Assembly (NCBI RefSeq): GCF_039888675.1
Contig: NZ_JBDQQR010000003.1
Span: 310,001-374,000 of the forward strand
Length of the DNA stretch: 64,000 nucleotides
Source of the DNA: Mesorhizobium sp. CAU 1732
GTDB lineage: Bacteria > Pseudomonadota > Alphaproteobacteria > Rhizobiales > Rhizobiaceae
Reading direction: 5' to 3'
The stretch's first letter is position 1, and every line of letters begins with the position of its first letter. Under the pieces are notes generated by a model. That model saw nothing but the letters and a program-made list of their open reading frames with translations, had not been told where the DNA came from and did not search any database. Shown piece by piece: positions 35,080-42,752 of the stretch. The position numbers and the translations under genes are program-made.

Positions 35080-35597
35080 TCAAGTTCATCGTCGCAGCGC
35101 TCTGGATCAGCATCGCCACCACTGGTGCGCTGCTGTATTCCTTTCAGTCGGGGCAAGCCCCGACGGAGACGACGCAGGACGCTGGCGCGACCGCGTTCCA
35201 GGGGCTCGATTATGTTCAGACCGACATCATCTCGGTGCCGGTCTTCGACAATGGCCGCGTCTATGGCTACTTCCTGGCGCGTCTGGTCTTCACCGCCGAG
35301 GCCAAGCGGTTGGCCGAACTGAAGCTGCCGGCAAAGGCGCTCCTGGCCGACCAGGTCTATTCGCACCTCTTCGCCAATCCGCAGATCGACTTCACGACAC
35401 GCGCCGATCTCGACGTCGATGCCTTTCGCGAAACGATCCGGACCGGCGTGAACGCACGCCTTGGAGAGGATCTGGTGCGTGAGGTGCTGGTCGAGCAGAT
35501 CGATTTCCTGCCGAAGAGCGAGGTCGGCAAGACCACAGTTCGCCCGACGCAAGCTACGCCGGAAGCGGCCCCCGCCAATGCGGCAACAGGGCACTGA
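35076..35597 (+). CDS. FliL-like membrane-anchored periplasmic protein at end of flagellar island
   Basis: The product is 173 residues. One N-terminal TM helix (FIVAALWISIATTGALLYSF) is followed by a periplasmic domain with NGRVYGYFLARLVFTAEAKR, LLADQVYSHLFANPQIDF, FRETIRTGVNARLGEDLVRE and VLVEQIDFLPKSEV. The layout (anchor, linker, domain ending in a V..V..EQIDFL strand) is reminiscent of FliL, so it could be a second stator-associated protein. The ATG overlaps the FlgN-like stop by 4 nt. It is the last gene of the island; the next gene converges on it. Confidence 0.7.
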   Translation: MIKFIVAALWISIATTGALLYSFQSGQAPTETTQDAGATAFQGLDYVQTDIISVPVFDNGRVYGYFLARLVFTAEAKRLAELKLPAKALLADQVYSHLFANPQIDFTTRADLDVDAFRETIRTGVNARLGEDLVREVLVEQIDFLPKSEVGKTTVRPTQATPEAAPANAATGH

Positions 35598-35621
35598 AGA
35601 GCACGCTGACAAGGGCTTGGT

Positions 35622-36416
35622 TTAGCCGAAACGCGGCTTGCGCTTTTCGAGGAAGGCGCGCAGCCCCTCCTTCGCATCAGCCCCCGTCTGCGATAGCGCA
35701 GCGCTGAGGCTTTCCGTGTAGAGCCCATCCTCGTGCGACATGTTGTTGATACGCGCGATGGACTGGATGATCAGATAGTTCACGAGCGACGCGTTGCCGG
35801 CGATTTCGCTGGCGAGTTCCTCCGCTTTGGCGAGCCCCTCGCCGTCACCGACCAGATGATGTGCAAGGCCGAGCCGGTAGCCTTCGGCACCATCATAGCT
35901 TCGGCCGGTCAGCATCATTTCAGTCATGCGATCGGGACCCAGTATGCGCCCGACACGGACCGTCGCACCGCCGCCAACGAAGATGCCGCGCTTGCCCTCA
36001 GGAAGCCGGAACGTGGCGGAAGGTTCGGCTATGCGCACATGCGCTGCGGTTGCGATTTCCAGGCCGCCGCCGATGACGGCTCCTGACAGCACCGCCACGA
36101 CCGGCACGCCGTTGAACTGGATCGTGTCCATGAGTTGATGCCAGTTGCGGGAGTGGCGCATCACCTGCTCCGGCTCGCGCTCCACCTGCTCGGACAGGTC
36201 GAGCCCGGACGAGAAGTGGCCACCCGCGCCGCTCAGGATGATTGCCCGCACGCCCTCGGGAATGTCATCGAAGAAGTTGCGGAGCCCCGCCAGCATGGCA
36301 TCATTGACGGCATTGCGCTTCGCCGGCCGGTTCAATGTGATCCGCGCGATGTTGCCATCCACATGAACGGCAACCGCGCCGGTCTCATCGTTCGACTTAT
36401 ACGTTTGGCCGCTCAT
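35622..36416 (-). CDS. Enoyl-CoA hydratase/isomerase family protein (crotonase)
   Basis: This crotonase-fold enzyme acts on a CoA ester, probably hydration or hydration/retro-aldol cleavage of a phenylpropenoyl-CoA. It has 264 residues. The oxyanion-hole segments are GHFSSGLDL and GAVIGGGLEIATAAHVRIAE. Both acidic positions of hydratases look present: Glu in GGGLEIA and Glu in FRLPEGKRGIFVGGGATVRV. It is divergent from the MarR gene, with an ATTGTT/AACAAT operator 44-64 nt upstream of the ATG, so it belongs to the same regulon as the ligase at 38783-40660. Confidence 0.92.
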   Translation of the reverse strand: MSGQTYKSNDETGAVAVHVDGNIARITLNRPAKRNAVNDAMLAGLRNFFDDIPEGVRAIILSGAGGHFSSGLDLSEQVEREPEQVMRHSRNWHQLMDTIQFNGVPVVAVLSGAVIGGGLEIATAAHVRIAEPSATFRLPEGKRGIFVGGGATVRVGRILGPDRMTEMMLTGRSYDGAEGYRLGLAHHLVGDGEGLAKAEELASEIAGNASLVNYLIIQSIARINNMSHEDGLYTESLSAALSQTGADAKEGLRAFLEKRKPRFG

Positions 36417-36459
36417 TCAGCGTACTCCACCGAAACCATCCTCGGCCATTGCCACAAAG

Positions 36460-36480
36460 ATTGTTTTATACCATAACAAT
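36460..36480. promoter_or_regulatory. Probable MarR operator, copy 1
   Basis: This 21-bp imperfect palindrome has outer arms ATTGTT and AACAAT. It differs at only two positions from the palindrome at 40675-40695. On the minus strand it covers a TATAAA that stands 18 nt after TTGATG, a plausible promoter for the crotonase. It lies between the crotonase and the MarR gene, so it could control both. Confidence 0.75.
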
Positions 36481-36631
36481 ATTGACCGCATCAAGCGTTG
36501 CCCCTTTCCTCAAGGCCGCATTCGAAGTGATTTCCAATCGGGTCGGGGATAGACTGGCAGTCCATTCGCTGCGATTCGACAGGTTCGCTTTTCCAGGACT
36601 TGTCGGTCAACGCTGAAGACGCAGAGGGTTC

Positions 36632-37099
36632 ATGTCAGGCAAGTCCGACGGCACCACCGCACAGCCCCCCATCCCCGAGATGGGCGTGATCATCGGCTAT
36701 CAGTTGCGTCGCGCGCAGCTTGCCGTGTTCCAGGATTTCATCGAGACCTTCGCCAAGATGAAGCTTCGTCCGGCCGAGTTCTCCGTGCTGGCGCTCATCG
36801 CCCGGAAGCCTGGCCAGAAACAAACCGAAATCGCCGAACAGCTCGGAATCAAGCGCGCCAATTTCGTGGCACTGATGGACGGTCTCGAACGACGCGGTCT
36901 GGCGGAACGCCGCAAGGCGCAAGGCGACAAGCGCTCTCATTCGCTTCACCTGACATCCGAAGGCGTGCGCTTCGTCGCCAAGATGATGGCGACGTGGAAC
37001 ACGCACGAGCAGAGGATGATCGATCGGCTCGGTGGCGTCGAGGAACGCGACGCGCTCCTTCGCCTCCTCGATCGTTTGCTTCACGACAAGTCGGAGTGA
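36632..37099 (+). CDS. MarR-family transcriptional regulator of the acyl-CoA/phenylpropenoid cluster
   Basis: This is a dimeric winged-helix regulator of 155 residues. MarR fold features are LRPAEFSVLALIARKPGQKQ (helix 2), TEIAEQLGIKRANFVALMDG (recognition helices) and LERRGLAERRKAQGDKRSHS (wing). MarR regulators such as FerC and HcaR repress ferulate and hydroxycinnamate genes and release DNA on binding the aryl-CoA thioester; that logic fits here by context. The gene is divergent from the crotonase and converges on the thioesterase with a 7-nt gap. Confidence 0.93.
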   Translation: MSGKSDGTTAQPPIPEMGVIIGYQLRRAQLAVFQDFIETFAKMKLRPAEFSVLALIARKPGQKQTEIAEQLGIKRANFVALMDGLERRGLAERRKAQGDKRSHSLHLTSEGVRFVAKMMATWNTHEQRMIDRLGGVEERDALLRLLDRLLHDKSE

Positions 37100-37106
37100 G
37101 CCGGAT

Positions 37107-37529
37107 TCAGCCACCTTTGAGCGCCTGAACGACCTCGTCCGGAATAGAAACCGCCTTGATCTTTGACGCATCCTCCGGGTCCTTGCCGGCCCAGACACGC
37201 GTCTCGCGCGCCTCGATGGCAAGCGTCTGCCCCTTGAGCACGCGGTGTTGAACATCGAAGCTCGAACGGCGAAAGGCCGTCACCTGGGTCTCGATCGTGA
37301 TCACGTCACCATAGCGTGAAGGGACGCTGAACGTCGCGCCCGTATCGACCATCGGGATGCCGACAATGCCGAACGTCTTCGTCCAGGCGATCTTCTTCAT
37401 GCCGAGCGCCTTCTCGAACAGATAGGCGGTGGAGGCATCGAACATCGCGAAATAACGCGGATAGAAGACGATGCCCGCAGCATCGCAGTCGCCCCACTCG
37501 ATCTCGACGTCACGGCGGTTGACCAGCAT
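37107..37529 (-). CDS. Acyl-CoA thioesterase, 4-hydroxybenzoyl-CoA thioesterase-like (hotdog fold)
   Basis: The predicted role is hydrolysis of an acyl- or aryl-CoA. It has 140 residues. The 4HBT signature is EIEWGDCDAAGIVFYPRYFA, with the catalytic Asp expected in GDCDAAG. The rest follows the hotdog pattern (SRYGDVITIETQVTAFRRSS). It is the last gene of the leftward run ligase-thiolase-thioesterase, 9 nt after the thiolase. It may release the aromatic acid or protect CoA pools. Confidence 0.9.
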   Translation of the reverse strand: MLVNRRDVEIEWGDCDAAGIVFYPRYFAMFDASTAYLFEKALGMKKIAWTKTFGIVGIPMVDTGATFSVPSRYGDVITIETQVTAFRRSSFDVQHRVLKGQTLAIEARETRVWAGKDPEDASKIKAVSIPDEVVQALKGG

Positions 37530-37538
37530 CAGCCTCTC

Positions 37539-38786
37539 CTAGTCACGTTCGGTGTTTTCGATCAGGACGGCGATGCCCTGCCCGCCGCCGATGCATGCCG
37601 ACGCGATGCCGTAGCGCAAGCCGGAACGCTTGAGCTCACGCGCCACCGTGGTCGTGATCCGCACGCCCGTTGCGCCAAGCGGATGACCGATCGCGATTGC
37701 CCCGCCATTCACGTTCGTCTTGTCCTCGTCGAGGCCCAGCTCGCGGATACACGCGATGATCTGTGCGCCGAAGGCCTCGTTGATCTCGATGCGGTCGATC
37801 TGGTCGAGCGTCAGGCCGGTCTCGTCCAGCAACGCCCGGATCGCCGGCGCAGGACCAATGCCCATGATATGCGGCGGCACGCCGACGGTCGCTCCGGCCA
37901 CGATCCGCCCGAGCGGCGTCACCCCATGCTTCCTGGCAGCGTCCTTCGATCCCACGATGGACGCTGCCGCGCCATCGACCACGGCCGACGAATTGCCACC
38001 GGTCTGCACACCGCCGAATGCCGGCCGGATCTTCGCCAACGCCTCATAGGGTGACGGCCGCACATGGCTGTCGGTCGTCACCGCATCGACCTTGCGTGGC
38101 AGGCGAATCCCGCGAGGGTCGAGCCCGTCGACGACGAACTCTTCACTCGTCACCGGCACGATCTCGCCTTCGAGGAAGCCCGATTGCTGTGCGGCGACCG
38201 CGCGGGCGAAGGACCTCTCCGCGAACCGATCCACCTCCTCGCGGGTGATGCCATATTGCTTCGCGAGGTTTTCAGCCGTATCGCCCATCGTGCAGGAGCA
38301 CGCCGGATCCAGCAGTGCCTCCCACAGGAAATCCTTGAAGGCGACCTGCCCCATCTTGAAGCCATTGCGGTGCGTGTAGGCCGCGACCGGATTGCGGCTC
38401 ATGGATTCCGTGCCCGCGCACAGCACCAGTCCGGCGCGCTCCTGCTCGACCATATCCGCAGCCTGCAGCACGACTTCGATGCCCGTTCCGCAGATGCGTT
38501 GGACGAGGTGGGCGGGACGATCCCACGGAACTCCGGCATAGAGCCCGATATGGCGTGGCGTCATGTAGGCGTCGAACGAGGCCTGGGCCATCGAGCCGGC
38601 AATGGTCGTGTCGATCGCGGCCGGGTCGATACCGGTCTTCGCGACGATGGCGCGCGCGGCCTTGATGCCGAGATCGATCGGCGAAATCTCGGCAAACGCG
38701 CCGGTATAATCCACGAAAGGCGTGCGAATGCCATCCATGAGCCACGCATCGTCGAACGTGTAGCGGAGCCCCTTGTGATCGCTCAT
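37539..38786 (-). CDS. Thiolase (acetyl-CoA C-acyltransferase family)
   Basis: This enzyme cleaves a beta-ketoacyl-CoA with CoA, or condenses acetyl-CoA. It has 415 residues. The nucleophile is Cys99 in VQRICGTGIEVVLQAADMV. The C-terminal catalytic His and Cys are in AIAIGHPLGATGVRI and ASACIGGGQGIAVLIEN. The ATG overlaps the ligase stop by 4 nt, so the two are coupled. In this setting it could finish a beta-oxidative side-chain shortening of ferulate-like substrates. Confidence 0.93.
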   Translation of the reverse strand: MSDHKGLRYTFDDAWLMDGIRTPFVDYTGAFAEISPIDLGIKAARAIVAKTGIDPAAIDTTIAGSMAQASFDAYMTPRHIGLYAGVPWDRPAHLVQRICGTGIEVVLQAADMVEQERAGLVLCAGTESMSRNPVAAYTHRNGFKMGQVAFKDFLWEALLDPACSCTMGDTAENLAKQYGITREEVDRFAERSFARAVAAQQSGFLEGEIVPVTSEEFVVDGLDPRGIRLPRKVDAVTTDSHVRPSPYEALAKIRPAFGGVQTGGNSSAVVDGAAASIVGSKDAARKHGVTPLGRIVAGATVGVPPHIMGIGPAPAIRALLDETGLTLDQIDRIEINEAFGAQIIACIRELGLDEDKTNVNGGAIAIGHPLGATGVRITTTVARELKRSGLRYGIASACIGGGQGIAVLIENTERD

Positions 38787-40660
38787 GACATGGTCCTTTC
38801 AACGCAAATGACGTGATGAGGCGGCGGATCGGCATAGAGATCCTCCACCAGGAAAGTGCGCGCTGCCATCACCGCGCGCTGGTTGATCGAGCCCTTGTCG
38901 GTGATCTCATGCGCGTCGACGGAGGGCGGAGTGTCGAGAATGATCGCCCGCGCGACGAGGTTTGAACTGCCCGTCGCCGTCCCTGCTAGCACGCTCAGAC
39001 GGGACGCGATCGCGGCCCTGATCGCGGGGCTGTCGGCAAGCTGCGCCTCCGACGCCGAGGCAAGCGCCGGGTCGAACTTGCGGGCGGCATCAACGTCGAG
39101 AAACAACAGCGCGCCGATGTGATTGCGATCGAGCCCGGTCAGCACCGCGTCCCTCACCAGCGGCGCACAGGCGCGGATCAGCGCACCGCGCACGCTCGCC
39201 ATGTTTACCCATGTTCCGGTCGAGAGCTTGAAGTCTTCGGACACGCGGCCGTCAAAGACGAAGCCCTTCGAGACGTCGCTGTCGTCGACGAACTTCAAGG
39301 CGTCGCCGATCCGATAATAGCCTTCCTCATCGAAGCATTCGGCAGTCTTGTCGGGTTGCCGCCAGTAGCCCGGCGTGATGCTGGGGCCACGCAATCGCAA
39401 TTCGAGTTTTTCGCCCTCAGGCACGAGCTTGAGTTCGAGCCCCGGGGCAGGCAGACCCACTTCGCCCGGTCGCTCGACCGCCCAAGTGGTGGTCGAGGCG
39501 AATGGCGCGGTCTCGGTCGAGCCGTAGCCGGTGATGATCATGACCCGCTCGCCGATCGCGGTCTGCGCGTGGCGCTCCAGCGCATCCCAGACGTGCTGCG
39601 CCAGCCCCGCGCCGGCATATTGCAGAAGGTTCATGCGGGAGAAGAAGGTCGTTCGCAGCGTCGCGTTGGTGCCAAGATGCTCGCACAGCATCTCGTATCC
39701 CTTCGGCACGTTGAAATAGAGCGTCGGGGCGATCTCTTCCAGATTGCGAACGGTCTTGAGGATGCCCGCAGGCGTCGGCGAACCCTCATCGATATAGAGC
39801 GTGCCGCCATTGTGGAGCACGATGCCGAAATTGTGGTTGCCACCGGCCGTGTGGTTCCACGGCAGCCAGTCCACCATCACAGGCGGCTCATCGCGCAGGA
39901 AGGCCAGCGCGGACGCGATCATCACCTGATTGCAGCACAGCATGCGTTGCGTGTTGATCACCGCCTTGGGCATGCCGGTCGAGCCCGATGTGAAGAGGAA
40001 CTTCGCGATCGTGTCGCCATCGACGGCAGAATTCGCACGATCGACCGCGTCAGTGGCTTCCGTTCTCAGCACGCTGTCGAACGACGTCGCGCCATTGCCG
40101 GGCGGCGGATTGGTGACGGTCACAAGCTTGATGTCCGGCCCGATGTCCGGTCCCATGACCGCATCGAGCGCGCGCTGGTACTGCGCACCATCCGCCACGA
40201 ACACCAGGCCCGGCGTCAGCAGCGAAAAGACGTGCTTGAGCTTCGCGTGGTCGGTCGAGACGAGCGAATAGGATGGCGAGATGGGCGCGTAGGGAACACC
40301 CGCCATCATGCAACCCAGCGCCAGCAGCCCATGCTCAAGCCCGTTGCCGGACAGGATCGCAACCGGCCGCTCGGCACTGAGTTCCTGGTCGAGCAGGAAC
40401 TGCGCGATCGAGCGCGCGCCCGCGCGAGCCTGAGCATATGTGCAGTGCCGCCAGTCTCCGTCGGGTCCACGATCGGCGAGGAAGACGCGATTCGGCGCGA
40501 CGTTTGCCCAATGATCGAGCCGGTCGATGATCGAGCGCGGATAGTCATCGAGCGGCAGCTTCGAACGAACCCGCACGACACCATCGGCGTCGCGGTTCAT
40601 GTCGACAGCAAGCTCCCCCATATGAACCGGGCGCATCCCTTGCGCAGAGACGATCGGCAT
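38783..40660 (-). CDS. fcs: Feruloyl-CoA synthase-like acyl-CoA ligase
   Basis: This is an ATP-dependent CoA ligase of the adenylating (ANL) family, 625 residues. The AMP-binding motif is KFLFTSGSTGMPKAVINTQR and the A5 motif is GYGSTETAP. The segment VDWLPWNHTAGGNHNFGIVL with HNGGTLYIDEGSPTP is what I associate with feruloyl-CoA synthases. Substrate assignment is therefore good but not proved; coumarate, caffeate or dihydro forms are possible. GGAGGAG precedes the ATG at 40660. A palindromic operator lies directly upstream (40675-40695). It heads the ligase-thiolase-thioesterase unit. Confidence 0.88.
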   Translation of the reverse strand: MPIVSAQGMRPVHMGELAVDMNRDADGVVRVRSKLPLDDYPRSIIDRLDHWANVAPNRVFLADRGPDGDWRHCTYAQARAGARSIAQFLLDQELSAERPVAILSGNGLEHGLLALGCMMAGVPYAPISPSYSLVSTDHAKLKHVFSLLTPGLVFVADGAQYQRALDAVMGPDIGPDIKLVTVTNPPPGNGATSFDSVLRTEATDAVDRANSAVDGDTIAKFLFTSGSTGMPKAVINTQRMLCCNQVMIASALAFLRDEPPVMVDWLPWNHTAGGNHNFGIVLHNGGTLYIDEGSPTPAGILKTVRNLEEIAPTLYFNVPKGYEMLCEHLGTNATLRTTFFSRMNLLQYAGAGLAQHVWDALERHAQTAIGERVMIITGYGSTETAPFASTTTWAVERPGEVGLPAPGLELKLVPEGEKLELRLRGPSITPGYWRQPDKTAECFDEEGYYRIGDALKFVDDSDVSKGFVFDGRVSEDFKLSTGTWVNMASVRGALIRACAPLVRDAVLTGLDRNHIGALLFLDVDAARKFDPALASASEAQLADSPAIRAAIASRLSVLAGTATGSSNLVARAIILDTPPSVDAHEITDKGSINQRAVMAARTFLVEDLYADPPPHHVICVERTMS

Positions 40661-40674
40661 TCAACTCCTCCAGA

Positions 40675-40695
40675 ATTGTTATTTACCATAACAAT
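40675..40695. promoter_or_regulatory. Probable MarR operator, copy 2
   Basis: This is a perfect dyad ATTGTTAT-N5-ATAACAAT. On the minus strand a TTGCAC-17 nt-TATGGT promoter can be drawn in which the -10 lies inside the dyad, immediately before the ribosome site of the ligase gene. Near-identity with 36460-36480 argues for one shared repressor. Confidence 0.8.
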
Positions 40696-40750
40696 CACGA
40701 TGGTGGAGTGCAAGACACGGTTCTGGTCCTCGCTTACGGAGTGAGAACAA

Positions 40751-41923
40751 TCACTGCTGCTGTTTCGCCTTGTTGCTGGTTCCCGGCAGCGTGCCTTCGA
40801 GCTTTGCGATGATGCCGAGCATAATCTCGTCGGCTCCCGCACCGATCGAGATCAGGCGCGTGTCACGATAGGCGCGGCTGACCGGGTTGTCGGCCGTGTA
40901 GCCCATGCCGCCCCAATATTGCAGGCAAGAATCGGTGATCTCACGCGCCAGCCTGCCGGTCTTCAGCTTGGCCATCGAGGCGAGCTTGGTGACGTCGCCG
41001 CCCGAGACGTACTGTTCCACCGCGCTCCATGTCAGTGCCCGCAGCGCCTCGACCTCCGTGCGGAGTTCGGCAAGCCGGAAATGCACGACCTGATTGTCGA
41101 GGATCGGCTTTCCAAACGCCGAGCGTTCGCGTGTGTAGTCGATCGTCAGGTCGATCAGCCTGTCAAAACCCTTCAGCGCGCTTGCAGCCGCATAGAGCCG
41201 CTCCTCCTGGAACTGCAGCATCTGCATCATGAAACCAGCCCCCTCCTGCCCTATGAGGTTCGCGCGGGGAACGCGCACGTCATCGAAAAAAAGCTGCGCC
41301 GTGTCCGACGAATTCATGCCGATCTTGTGGATTTTTTGGCGGCTGATGCCCTCGGCGTCCATCGGCACACAGATGAGCGATTTGTTGCGATGGGCGGCAT
41401 CGTCCGATGTGTTGGCAAGCAGGCAGCACCAGTCCGCTTTCAGGCCGTTGGTGATCCACATCTTCGTGCCGGAGATGACGTAGTCGTCACCGTCCTTGCG
41501 CGCGGTCGTCTTCACGGCCGCGACGTCGGAGCCTCCACCCGGCTCCGAGACACCGAGGCAGCCCACGACATCGCCCGCGATCGCGGGCGCGAGAAAATTG
41601 CGCTTCACATGGTCCGAACCGAAACGGTTGAGGGCGGGCGTGCACATGTCTGTGTGGACGCCGATCGCCATCGGCACGCCGCCGCAATGCACGAGGCCGA
41701 GTTCTTCCGCCATCACCATGGAGTAGGAGAAATCCAGCCCCAGCCCGCCATATGCGGTGTCGTACTTGATCCCGAGAAGGCCGAGATCGCCGAGCTTCTT
41801 GAACACCTCATGCGACGGAAATTCTTCCGCCGCCTCCCATTCATCGACATACGGGTTGAGTTCTGTATCGACGAACCGCGCGACGGTGCGACGAAGGTTT
41901 TCGTGTTCGGCCGTGAAGTGCAT
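40751..41923 (-). CDS. Acyl-CoA dehydrogenase (isovaleryl/long-chain type active site)
   Basis: This is an FAD-dependent acyl-CoA alpha,beta-dehydrogenase of 390 residues. ACAD signatures are VGCLGVSEPGGGSDVAAVKT and WGGMGYTADNPVSRAYRD. The C-terminal position that holds the base in medium-chain enzymes reads IGAGADEIM with no Glu. A Glu at ~241 in FQEERLYAA lies where isovaleryl- and long-chain enzymes keep theirs. Feruloyl-CoA is already unsaturated, so this enzyme would serve saturated phenylpropanoyl-CoA or branched acyl-CoA. It has GGGAGG before the ATG, lies 90 nt upstream of the ligase, and has no ATTGTT operator of its own. Confidence 0.93.
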   Translation of the reverse strand: MHFTAEHENLRRTVARFVDTELNPYVDEWEAAEEFPSHEVFKKLGDLGLLGIKYDTAYGGLGLDFSYSMVMAEELGLVHCGGVPMAIGVHTDMCTPALNRFGSDHVKRNFLAPAIAGDVVGCLGVSEPGGGSDVAAVKTTARKDGDDYVISGTKMWITNGLKADWCCLLANTSDDAAHRNKSLICVPMDAEGISRQKIHKIGMNSSDTAQLFFDDVRVPRANLIGQEGAGFMMQMLQFQEERLYAAASALKGFDRLIDLTIDYTRERSAFGKPILDNQVVHFRLAELRTEVEALRALTWSAVEQYVSGGDVTKLASMAKLKTGRLAREITDSCLQYWGGMGYTADNPVSRAYRDTRLISIGAGADEIMLGIIAKLEGTLPGTSNKAKQQQ

Positions 41924-41950
41924 GCGTTTCCTCCCAACTGTCCGCTATCT

Positions 41951-42000
41951 CGCCGCCCCGTTCACGGGGAGAAGGTGACCCGAAGGGGCCGGATGAGGGA
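41951..42000. repeat. Dispersed Hyphomicrobiales-type hairpin repeat
   Basis: CCCCG-TTCA-CGGGG (41956-41969) is followed by AGAAGGTG, a second small hairpin around CCCGAAGGGG, and GGATGAGGG. This succession (short GC hairpin, GAGAAGGTG, then GCCGGATGAGGG) is a pattern I recall as widespread in intergenic regions of rhizobia and relatives. Copy number cannot be judged from this window; I see only one copy here. Confidence 0.6.
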
Positions 42001-42061
42001 CGGCAGTTCCCCTGCGCGCGCCGAAAGTACGCGGCCTTGGCGTGCGCCCCTCGTCCTTCCC

Positions 42062-42121
42062 AGCGATCGTCAGGCAGAGCCCCGGCACGCGGCGCATATC
42101 GCGCGGATCGATGATGCCGCC
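42062..42121 (-). pseudogene. Possible remnant of an acyl-CoA carboxylase carboxyltransferase C terminus
   Basis: On the minus strand this stretch reads GGIIDPRDMRRVPGLCLTIA. It resembles the near-C-terminal signature of methylcrotonyl/propionyl-CoA carboxylase beta subunits (GIIDPxDTRRVLGLxL). The flanks do not continue the similarity. It lies just upstream of an acyl-CoA dehydrogenase with an isovaleryl-type active site, the usual neighbour of such a subunit in leucine degradation. The match is short and could be chance. Confidence 0.3.
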
Positions 42122-42342
42122 GGCAGTCCCGCCGCCCGTGATGTTCGCCTCGCCGGAATTGCACCGGCATTCCGTACGAAAAATGTCGGCATATGTGCGG
42201 GAGATGGAAGCGATACGCGGCATCAGAACCGGTTTCCAAGACCGCCGGAATATGCTGCATTCGCAAGACGATCCGGATGCAGGGTACGTGCGTAACCCAC
42301 TGTGGCACTCCTCCCGTGGCCAGGCTGCGACGCTAAATCACG

Positions 42343-42358
42343 TTGACGTAAACGTCAA
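42343..42358. promoter_or_regulatory. TTGACGT-N2-ACGTCAA palindrome (LiuR/MerR-type operator candidate)
   Basis: A perfect 16-bp dyad lies 81 nt before the SCP2 ATG. Dyads of this ACGT-centred type are known for MerR-family regulators of branched-chain amino acid and fatty acid degradation (LiuR). No merR gene is in the window, so the regulator would act from elsewhere. Confidence 0.45.
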
Positions 42359-42439
42359 TCGCCTGTTATCCCAGTACGCAATCCGGCAGCGCCGGTTCCA
42401 ACGCCAACCGTCCGGACGACGGCAACCAAGGAGACCGCC

Positions 42440-42721
42440 ATGACCCTTCAGGAAATCGCAGACAAGATTGCAGCCAAGGCAAGCGGTTCGGGTTTCAGCC
42501 GCTCCGTAAAGCTCGACACGGGCAGCGATGGCGTGATCGTGATCGACGGTTCGTCCGTCTCGACCACCGACGCGGATGCCGATTGCACGATCAAGCTCTC
42601 GAAGGACAATCTGGAATCGCTGATCGCCGGCGAGCTCAACCCGACGATGGCCTTCATGCAGGGCAAGCTCAAGGTCGAGGGCGACATGTCGGTCGCCATG
42701 CAGTTGAGCCAGGTTCTGTAG
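42440..42721 (+). CDS. SCP2 sterol-binding domain protein
   Basis: This is a small cytoplasmic lipid- or acyl-CoA-binding protein of 93 residues. It covers one SCP2 domain: LQEIADKIAAKASGSGFSRS, ADCTIKLSKDNLESLIAGEL, then NPTMAFMQGKLKVEGDMSVA. AAGGAGA lies upstream of the ATG. It is monocistronic, with an upstream TTGACGT dyad and a downstream terminator. The ligand is unknown; association with fatty-acid metabolism is inferred from family and operator. Confidence 0.93.
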   Translation: MTLQEIADKIAAKASGSGFSRSVKLDTGSDGVIVIDGSSVSTTDADADCTIKLSKDNLESLIAGELNPTMAFMQGKLKVEGDMSVAMQLSQVL

Positions 42722-42752
42722 CATCCGGCCGACACGGAAGCGGTTTCGGTGA

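Larger units (their letters stand above)
41924..42439. other. 516-nt region without a confident gene
   Basis: Between the acyl-CoA dehydrogenase start and the SCP2 gene I see a dispersed hairpin repeat (41951-42000), a short possible carboxyltransferase remnant on the minus strand (42062-42121), and a TTGACGT dyad (42343-42358). Open frames on both strands (for example 42042-42443 plus) have Arg/Pro-rich shadow composition and no convincing ribosome site. Confidence 0.6.

Noticed and set aside
39119..40744. 541-residue plus-strand open frame
   Set aside because: Antisense to the feruloyl-CoA synthase-like gene; Arg-rich shadow.
42042..42443. 133-residue plus-strand open frame before the SCP2 gene
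   Set aside because: Pro/Arg-rich composition, no ribosome site, runs through a palindrome and into the SCP2 start region. Treated as non-coding.
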